From NCBI GenBank assembly GCA_910589415.1, contig OU342638.1, positions 34,755,579-34,819,578 of the forward strand: a DNA stretch of 64,000 nt. Reading direction: 5' to 3'. The stretch comes from Malachius bipustulatus (lineage: Eukaryota > Arthropoda > Insecta > Coleoptera > Melyridae). Made by a program: the position numbers and the translations under genes. The notes beneath the pieces were generated by a model. That model was not told where the DNA came from. It ran no database searches and saw only the letters and a program-made list of their open reading frames with translations. Positions 58,101 to 64,000 of this stretch are shown in pieces; position 1 is the stretch's first letter; the number at the start of each line of letters is the position of its first letter.

Positions 58101-58714
58101 ACCCCTTTTCATGTCACAGGCAACTGCAGCAGCAACTCAGCGAAGATAACAGCTCGTCATAATCATGTTAAACATCATATAACATCAATTCTTCGTGAAA
58201 AAGGTTATGACTGCTTTGAAGAAGTATATGGCAGAGATACAACAGGACTAAACAGATTTTCAGACATTATTGCTTTTGACAAGAAATCAAAAAATGCATT
58301 TATTATCGACCCTACAGTTAGATATGAAACTAATGACCCACTTCAGGACACGAAAATTATAACAGAGAAAAAAAAAATTTATGAACCATGTATTCCATTT
58401 TATGCGGAAAATTTTCAGGATAAATTTGGAGAAAGAAATTGGAAAGTAATTGGCCTTTGGTTTGGATCTCGTGGGACAGTCGGCCAAAGTGTAATAGATT
58501 TTTTTTGTGAATTTAAAATTGATAGCGCTAAATTAAATGACATATGTGAAAAGATTTTAATTGATACGATTAATATTATTCATACCCATATTTATTGTTA
58601 ATTATTGTTAAAATTTTTATGTTATTGTCTTTTTATGATTGATTGTTATGCTGTGTATAAAAGCAACCTGTCACAGACAGGCAGCACAACTTTAAATAAA
58701 GTATTTCTCTCTCT
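55107..58714 (+). mobile_element. R2-like (RLE-type) non-LTR retrotransposon, apparently full length, 3.6 kb
   Basis: The boundaries come from the interrupted zinc-finger linker: retained target ends at ...GAGCTTCTTT (55106) and resumes at CATGTTGACATTCG (58715). The element has a 5' leader of about 210 nt, one long reading frame and a 3' tail of about 113 nt. The tail has a small hairpin (CCTGTCACAGACAGG), an AATAAA near 58695 and a CTCTCTCTC terminus. No long target duplication is visible; at most about three bases of target were lost. The single frame, N-terminal fingers, central RT and C-terminal endonuclease are the layout of the R2 group. The intact frame and crisp junctions imply a recent insertion. 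Confidence 0.88.
55317..58601 (+). CDS. R2-like retrotransposon polyprotein (zinc fingers, RT, CCHC, restriction-like endonuclease)
   Basis: This 1094-residue protein nicks a DNA target and primes reverse transcription of its own RNA there. Domains in order: a C8 PHD/RING-like finger (C68, C71, C84, C88, C93, C96, C112, C115; W91 before C93); a C2H2 finger (C152, C155, H168, H173); a basic linker; reverse transcriptase from about 380 to 700 with NWRPITI (447-453), motif A LDISKAFD (catalytic D516), motif B GVPQGGPLSP (572-581) and motif C FADD (D622, D623); a thumb-like region; a CCHC knuckle (C920, C923, H932, C937); and a PD-(D/E)xK-type endonuclease with RHN (947-949), R980-x2-D983, D998 and E1004. 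All expected catalytic residues are present and the frame is unbroken. The length fits R2-type proteins (about 1000-1200). The C8 finger before the C2H2 finger is unusual for classical R2. Start ATG 55317 is the first in frame; R2 proteins often do not depend on a canonical start. Confidence 0.93.
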   Translation: MDSDSDNEYLNKKFPKDDKFKHLTKNFKVSTQDLKDACSSRNVINEIPDKYFDLNEKLKIKETVDYKCQNCNKKLHKNSSSIRCNGSCKKWYCLICSSLKRKDLNNKYLWSCQMCKNNDNLNVCSLIETSKIKAKHYLDKKKDCLSQDQFICEVCPRSFSSQHGLKIHTGRSHPITANRNSVNEILKESVSNKKKKIFENKEVNTHIKQPKSTNINTNTEVTKWKKIFESIENNETHDNEKFDENVVKFLEFLFNSNEKLSGPKHPAIKFYRLRKKNKEVNISYKYSNSSNPQRTNKQIRQHRKNQYDYDLAQYLYYNQRKKVVRKIMNHGSNRICKIDKEQIEQYFRNTFEIENKKLRSTYTKSPQSSNIAIDEEDVKNAIKGISLDTSPGPDRILIRTIKALNVIPIIKSIIMIMLTTSYVPISFRTGRTVLIDKGTDDVNSPSNWRPITIYSIVRRIIERVIDHKLRLQVELNPNQRGFIKGIAGCHINTKIINACLTQAASKKDNCIITFLDISKAFDNVGHEHIKQSLISKGVCQQLVSLIMNLLTQNKIRIEIGGKQTEDILIKTGVPQGGPLSPILFNIAIDYIFNEITEPQFANTHGYSLHDDFDAVCLTGFADDQTVTTKSLSSTYHVVELIQNLFNEIGLNVNPKKSNAIMIINGELTEGVLELSSNEKIKCIDKFSCIKYLGCTFKQEIIFDKNIINYFNNNLEKLTVSHLLKPDQKLNIINQYIFPMLIYPLQCAPLSKIPKFITNQIDIMIRRSVKTIIGLPASTTTEMFYAPRNLRGLGLLKTEWEVQLQHFSIAQKLHQIEDLLLSRSFDSIAEMNKCKINLGVEGNTSRIMRNQLRKISFDIWSSKGYQGIGVHTFQNSSKLNSFVHKKNSLSSSEWTAAIKLNCNYANLRGVPGVDVNGDRLCRKCGKEIETPFHVTGNCSSNSAKITARHNHVKHHITSILREKGYDCFEEVYGRDTTGLNRFSDIIAFDKKSKNAFIIDPTVRYETNDPLQDTKIITEKKKIYEPCIPFYAENFQDKFGERNWKVIGLWFGSRGTVGQSVIDFFCEFKIDSAKLNDICEKILIDTINIIHTHIYC

Positions 58715-59738
58715 CATGTTGACATTCGTAATGTGTGGTAAAATCACCTTTTCTTTTTGTTTCATATGAACATTCCTCGCATTTGTACAATTCGGCATCT
58801 TTTGAATGTTTAAATTTATTATGCGTGGTAAAATCACCTTTTCTTTTTGTTTGATAAGAACATTCCTCACATTTGTACACTTTTGCATCTTTTGAATGTT
58901 CAAATTTGTAATGTTGGGTGAAATAACCTTTAATCTTCGTTTCAAAAGAACAATCTTGGCATTTATACACTTCTGCCCCCTTTGAATGTTTACACTTATA
59001 ATGCCTGGTCAAGGCAACTTTATATCTCGTTTCAAAAGTACATTCAATACATCTGTACACTTCCGCTTCTTTTGCATGTTTACATTTATAATGCTCTGTA
59101 AAATTACTTTTGATTTTAGTTTCATAGGAACATTCTTCACATTTATACACTTGTGCTTGTCTTGAATGTTTGGTTAGGATATGATTGTCCAGATCAAATT
59201 TAATTCCGCTTTTATACGGACATTCATCACAACTACTGTACATTTCGGTGCATCGTTTGTGTTTACGAACATAATGGGTGATGTAATTAACTTTTGTGTT
59301 TGTTTTATAAGGACAATGAGCACAGTTAAACTTCAACTCTCCTTCACTCTTTCTTTCAGAAGGTTGTACTTGGCCTGGTTCATCCTTAAATATTCCAGCA
59401 CCAGAACTGCTTGATCCTGTCAGTTCCCAGCCTGGTTTGTGCTCTGCAACCTTTAATTCTTCTTTTAATTCAAGTTTTTCTGCTTTCACTCGAGGAACCA
59501 CTTCACCTGAGTCTTCAGGTTCCTGTTTTACCGGAAAAGGTGTAAAAGTATTCTCACAATTGTTCAATTGAAAGGGCTGACCCCAACTTGAGTCATTTTG
59601 ACCATTTTCACACTTCATCTTGGAGAAGAGTAAAAAAGAGGCATCACATTTATCATCTTCAAGAGGTTCGGTCTTGACATTTTGCTGATGTTGAACTTGA
59701 ACAGGACGATTATTGGCTTCATTTAAACTCGAGCTCAT
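58692..59738 (-). pseudogene. C2H2 zinc-finger gene, 5' part (fingers 1-7), truncated by the R2-like element
   Basis: ATG 59738 (context TCCACCATGAG) opens a presumed nuclear DNA-binding protein. Residues 1-130 are acidic and disordered, with four sumoylation-type sites: VKTE (after residue 20), VKQE, VKAE and FKDE. Seven C2H2 fingers follow, the first two (NCAHCPYKTN, SSCDECPYKS) more diverged and the rest near-identical CEECSYETK-type fingers with HSKDAEVYKC-like linkers. Translation leaves the last finger at ...HYECQHE, crosses the junction and picks up REKYFI from the retrotransposon tail before a stop at 58692. Joined with 55106-54654, the ancestral protein would have 12 fingers. A shortened 7-finger protein (348 residues) could still be made, so function may be altered rather than lost. 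No family name is assigned; such arrays are lineage-specific. Confidence 0.85.
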
Positions 59739-59808
59739 GGTGGAAGTTAATAAATTAAAAAATTAATTAGTAATAATTATTATTAAGGAAAATAAAGGTA
59801 CGTGGTCC

Positions 59809-60546
59809 CAGCGTTGCCAGATGAAATATTCAAAATACCCTAGTGTGACTTCTAAAAATCCCTAGAAATCCCTAGGAAAATCGGGTGTATTTTTTGTTGC
59901 ATATTCTTGTGAATGTTGTGGCAAGTTTACTGAAATACAATGCAATTTCATTTTCTCTGGTGTATTTTTGGTTGCATAAGTTAGTTTACAAGCAAGTTTA
60001 TTGAAATAAATTTCAAATTATTGTGGTAGGTTTATTTTCATTGTACCTAATTATAACAAAAAATAATACAAAACATGTAATATGTATGAGAATAGGTATA
60101 AAATATATGAGCAAGTACCTAATTAATAAAAATATTTCATTCCAACATAATATAAAATTTGATAAATTCTTTAAAAAATACTACATATAACAAATATAGG
60201 TATTACTCATATATTTTTTTTATTTAATTTTACCAACAAATCTGGACTAATACTATAATCAGAACAGTTTTAATTCTTAAGTAAGCTTTTGGTATGTAAG
60301 TATGCCACTTAAAGTTTTTATGAAAAAATAGCAGATATTTATATATTTTGCTTGCAAATAGTAGACTTATGCAAATTAATTGAACAATTTATTAGAATGC
60401 ACTAGAAAATTCGTTGTATTTACGTATTTTTTATGTACTTTTCAAAAATCCCTAGATTAGTAGGAAAAATGAACAAAATCCTGTTATCCCTTCAATACAA
60501 CCAAAATCCCTAGATTCGGGAGAAATCCCTAGACCTGGTAACGCTG
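59809..60546. mobile_element. hAT-like MITE (738 bp) with 8-bp target duplication, upstream of the zinc-finger gene
   Basis: The ends are CAGCGTTGCCAG and CTGGTAACGCTG, flanked by CGTGGTCC at 59801-59808 and 60547-60554. CAG-type tips and an 8-bp duplication are hAT hallmarks. Sub-terminal AAAATCCCTAGA words are repeated at both ends. No coding capacity. It sits only about 70 bp upstream of the zinc-finger start codon, probably within its 5' UTR or promoter. Confidence 0.88.
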
Positions 60547-60554
60547 CGTGGTCC

Positions 60555-60858
60555 CTTTCTGTAAAATTAGTTTGGTTAAGGTTAACCTCACTGAACGGAC
60601 AGATCGATCAAAAATGTCATTTCATTTCATTGACAAATTAAGCTTAATGCTAATGTCAAACGTGTTGTCAGATTAGCCAATCATAAAAATTAATGAAACT
60701 TGTTTTATTTAAATTTTAAACTGATCTCCATACTTAACAGTAAATAAATAGTTTCAATATTTAATTAATTTTAAATACATTTTTTAATGAATAATGATAT
60801 TTAGACACGGTCAATATGTCAACTTCAATGGTAAAGTTATTGGTCTTGGTATAGTCCC
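60555..60858. other. Short intergenic stretch
   Basis: On the minus strand CGTTCAGTGAGG near 60590 resembles an initiator and might be the original start region of the zinc-finger transcript, displaced by the hAT-like insertion. Nothing else is recognised. Confidence 0.3.
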
Positions 60859-60865
60859 TTAATCA

Positions 60866-60930
60866 TAGGGAACCTGTATTACCGATACTGACGCTTACTA
60901 GCGTTAATGTCGGTAATTCAGGTTCCCTAC
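60866..60930. mobile_element. 65-bp palindromic mini-MITE, relative of the 52.3-kb element
   Basis: TAGGGAACCTGTATTACCGA mirrors TCGGTAATTCAGGTTCCCTA; the flanks are TTAATCA at 60859-60865 and 60931-60937. It is essentially only the two TIRs of the 838-bp element. Confidence 0.85.
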
Positions 60931-60937
60931 TTAATCA

Positions 60938-63900
60938 CAAACGTGTGCGACATCTACTGGTGATATATTTTAATAACAGAAAAGGGGTTATGATGGAACT
61001 TAATAAAAGTAGGTAGATATATTGATTTTTACTGAGTATTTCTTAATCATATGACGATATTTATGAATATAATTCTTATTGGTATGAAGAAAAAACTTCT
61101 ATCTATTGTTTTATCAACTACATACATACTAATAACAAATATTTATAATTTATTGATTTATTTTGTTAATAAACGAAGCATTTTCTTATGTACATTTGTT
61201 TTATTTCCACCAGTGACTTTCTTAAGAGGTTTGCACTTGATATACAGGGTGTTTCTACTCAAAATGTCAATTTAATTCAAGCTTCTGTTTCCGATATATT
61301 TATTTAATTATTGTTATATTAGCTTATTACGTTTCTTTATTATTTATGATATATTTTAAAAATAAAAGTCTTGTACAAAATATTGTTTTAAAAATGTTAA
61401 AAGAAGAAAATTGTGACCGAAAAAGCGACTAAAAATAAAAAACAAGAATTTCTGCTCGATGAATTTAAGCTTATTAGTTAAGTAGGCAACCAGTAATTCA
61501 CAGCAGACAAATCAAAAGTAGCATAAGTCGAGAATAACTAATTTTCATAAAATGAATGATTTGTGGTGGGTTTTTGGAACCTTCACTACGGTTGAATATT
61601 TACAAATAATTATGTCAAGAGCGTTACGTAAATTAATTCTTAATAAAATAAATAAAACGAGCAACCGGATCTATAAGAGTATTCACCTACGACGTCTGTA
61701 CCCACAGTTTTGCTTGAGTCACCCATCACCAATGAAAAATAATTTTATCGTACCGGTTTGCAAATGATCAGAAAATTAATAAATCTCCCGGGCACATCTC
61801 GGATGAAAAAAAAAACCGGAGATTGCATAATTGACGATAAAAATAAGAGAAAAAAAATCACTGTCCCAATTAATTTTAATCCGCTCGCAGAAAACGATTT
61901 TCCAGCCAAAAATGCAGGTGTGTTCAAGGTTTTTCTAAATAAAGGCATTCCAATGACGAGGTTTCTAAATCGGATTAATTTTTAAAAATTATTATAAATA
62001 ATGGAAATCGGAGTAGTTTTACTGGTTTTCACTTAATTTGAGACACTTTTAATTAATATTTATTGCTTTTCGTCTATAAATTTAAATGCGACACATGTGC
62101 TGATAAAATCTTAAATCTGATAAGATTTAAGACAAACGACGATCCACCCAAAAATTCTTTCTCGATTTTTCATAAAACCGTTCTAAAATTAGATAAATCA
62201 GCGACTTTAATTAGAGATTTATCTGTTAATTATGAAAATAAATTGATAACTATGCAAATATTAGATTAACATTTTTAGTTTTGTTATTTTTTATAAATAA
62301 TACACAAAAATTGATGTTTCTTTACCTATAATAGGTAGGTATCAAAAAGCGCTTGCGCTACCAAAAATCATTATTGCTACTGGTAATTCCAGAAGTGTAA
62401 ACATGTTTTCTTAGGGAGGCAATAAAATCAAGCAAGGTAAACAAGCTGCTGTTTGTGGTTGTTTTAAAAGAAAAATTCTTCATCAATGATAATAATAACT
62501 TACTAGAACCGAGGATAGTTTAATAAATTATAATTATTTAATAAAACTACTCCTTTAACCGTTCCATGATATGAAGCTCTTAGATCTTAGAGCATGGACT
62601 ACGCCTGCGCATTGCTACGTTCATGGCTGTTTTCAGCATTAATATAACAATTTATCACCCTGAGCATGAGCCTTATTTGTCGTTTATCTCTGTAACGATA
62701 GTCTTGAAAAAGTGGGATCCCCTTGTAAGACTAGTGATAGAAGAGTTCGGGGAAGAATACTTGAGAAAAGTGTTTATCGCTCATGAAATTTTAATTATAC
62801 GGAGAGAAAAAATTTTTATATGTAAATGATCGAAAACATTGCTTTGTTAATGTAATTTTTGTTTGAAAAGAAATATTCATTTGAAATTAAGATCAGGAAA
62901 TGAGTAGGTGATTCGCCATATAATGACACCTTCTCGATCTCATATCTTTCTATATTAAAAGCTGTTCTGTTGTCAAATTTTTTTTTAATATTTTAAAGCT
63001 CTAAAAACTGATTTAATTTACGAAAAATTGTACTTTTTGCCCAGTTAGATCTTTTAAGTAATTTAATATTAATTTCTCAAATGACTGTGTTTATAAATAT
63101 GATAAAATGAAGAGGTGCACCATCATGTTGACATCCAATTCTTTCATGACATCTTCATTCAGTAAGCGGATTTTTAAACAGTAACCGTAAAACGTAACTA
63201 TTGAGTAAATGAGTAAGGAGACTATTTTTTAATAATTTTTACACACTAAAGTGATTTAAAATCCATTTCTTCGGTGATTGGGTAATGGATTTAAGAAAAT
63301 GAGTAAGTGCACTGTCTTGTTGATACCCCAATCGACTTCTCTGTGTTTTCTGTTTCGACTCATCTGAAACTGTTTTTTAAGTAAAAAATTTACTATTACC
63401 TGTGATGTTTTAGAAAACTTTTGAAAATAATATTTTTTATTATAAAGAACATTATAATATTAAGACATTTTTATACTTCTTTAGATTATACAGAGTGTCC
63501 TGAAATAGCAGAAATACCTAGAAAAGGAGGTAATTCTACATAAAAAAACATAACTTTTTTTCCATTAACTTATAATATAATGTCCGAATTACCGTTTTTG
63601 AGATACGGATGTAAAAAAAAAATATTTTTTCCAGTTTTGTGAAAATTTTGAAGCCAGTTTGAGATACAAAACTCAATTTTGTAGTCAGTTTCAGTTTGCT
63701 CTACTCAGTTTACCAAACGCATTTATCCCAGTGGCGTGTAGAAGTTAGAGGTTTGAAACCCACAAAGCAGCCAAATTCTACGCCACTGTATTTTTTTAAT
63801 ACCTTTATTTTACACTGAAAAAGAGAACTAATGAGCGCAAAGTATAGGTACATATAGTCCAATAAAGTCTAAAAAGTCATACGTATCGATTAAGAATACA

Positions 63901-64000
63901 CATCCTTTTGATAGTTCGATTTATTTTGTTTCATATACGTGGTTTTTATAGTAACCGTCCAGTTTGTCTAAACACTCCATCCCGCATAAATAAGTTTACG
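60938..64000. other. AT-rich intergenic DNA, no supported gene
   Basis: Open frames of 60-75 codons at 61051, 61552, 61758, 62063 and 62623 show no domain. Repeat tips occur at 61248 (ATACAGGGTGTTTCTAC) and 63488 (ATACAGAGTGTCCTGAAAT). A hairpin of AGTGGCGTGTAGAA with TTCTACGCCACTG lies at about 63730-63787. I find nothing else. Confidence 0.5.

Noticed and set aside
58646..58945. Second minus-strand frame across the zinc-finger 5' part (99 codons)
   Set aside because: Frame-shifted reading of the C2H2 fingers; the annotated frame keeps all Cys and His ligands.

Overview
The window is nuclear DNA from an insect or close arthropod relative. The evidence is an AT-rich background with long introns, spliced genes, a metazoan cytospin gene, a eukaryotic tRNA-Cys gene, TALE/CRE-like motif arrays, many terminal-inverted-repeat (TIR) elements and an R2-like non-LTR retrotransposon. 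I cannot fix the order or species from sequence alone.

Left half (about 2.0-32.5 kb, minus strand): the 5' part of one gene, a cytospin-A/SPECC1L orthologue. I reconstructed 11 coding exons from ATG 32522 to 2011. All splice phases agree, giving 713 codons before the gene runs off the left edge. The calponin-homology end is not in the window. Between its third and fourth coding exons lies a 24-kb intron packed with repeats. The most striking is a degenerate module, present about 45 times, whose conserved core reads GVPQGS-[TIV]-F-x-P-x-L-F on the minus strand, the motif-B signature of LINE reverse transcriptases. The intron also holds a TIR element with an internal minisatellite, a TGGAAATAA-type array and a TGTCA-rich array. 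The next intron holds a tRNA-Cys gene and five copies of a CRE-centred repeat. Upstream of the gene lies a relic with several tRNA-Lys primer-binding-site-like sequences.

Middle (37.2-49.8 kb): a locus present twice as a direct duplication of roughly 2.3-3.4 kb. The interval between the copies is filled by six long foldback (palindromic) elements, several nested or abutting. One sits inside the first duplicate and is absent from the second, which gives a natural empty site. A FLYWCH zinc-finger coding exon lies between two of the foldbacks.

Right part (52-61 kb): MITE-like elements with target-site duplications, then a 12-finger C2H2 zinc-finger gene on the minus strand. It is cut between fingers 7 and 8 by a full-length, apparently intact 3.6-kb R2-like retrotransposon on the plus strand. 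That element encodes one 1094-residue protein with a C8 PHD/RING-like finger, a C2H2 finger, reverse transcriptase, a CCHC knuckle and a restriction-like endonuclease. A hAT-like MITE sits about 70 bp upstream of the zinc-finger start codon. The last 3 kb holds nothing I recognise except short repeat ends. The left edge (1-1271) is a 181-bp satellite.
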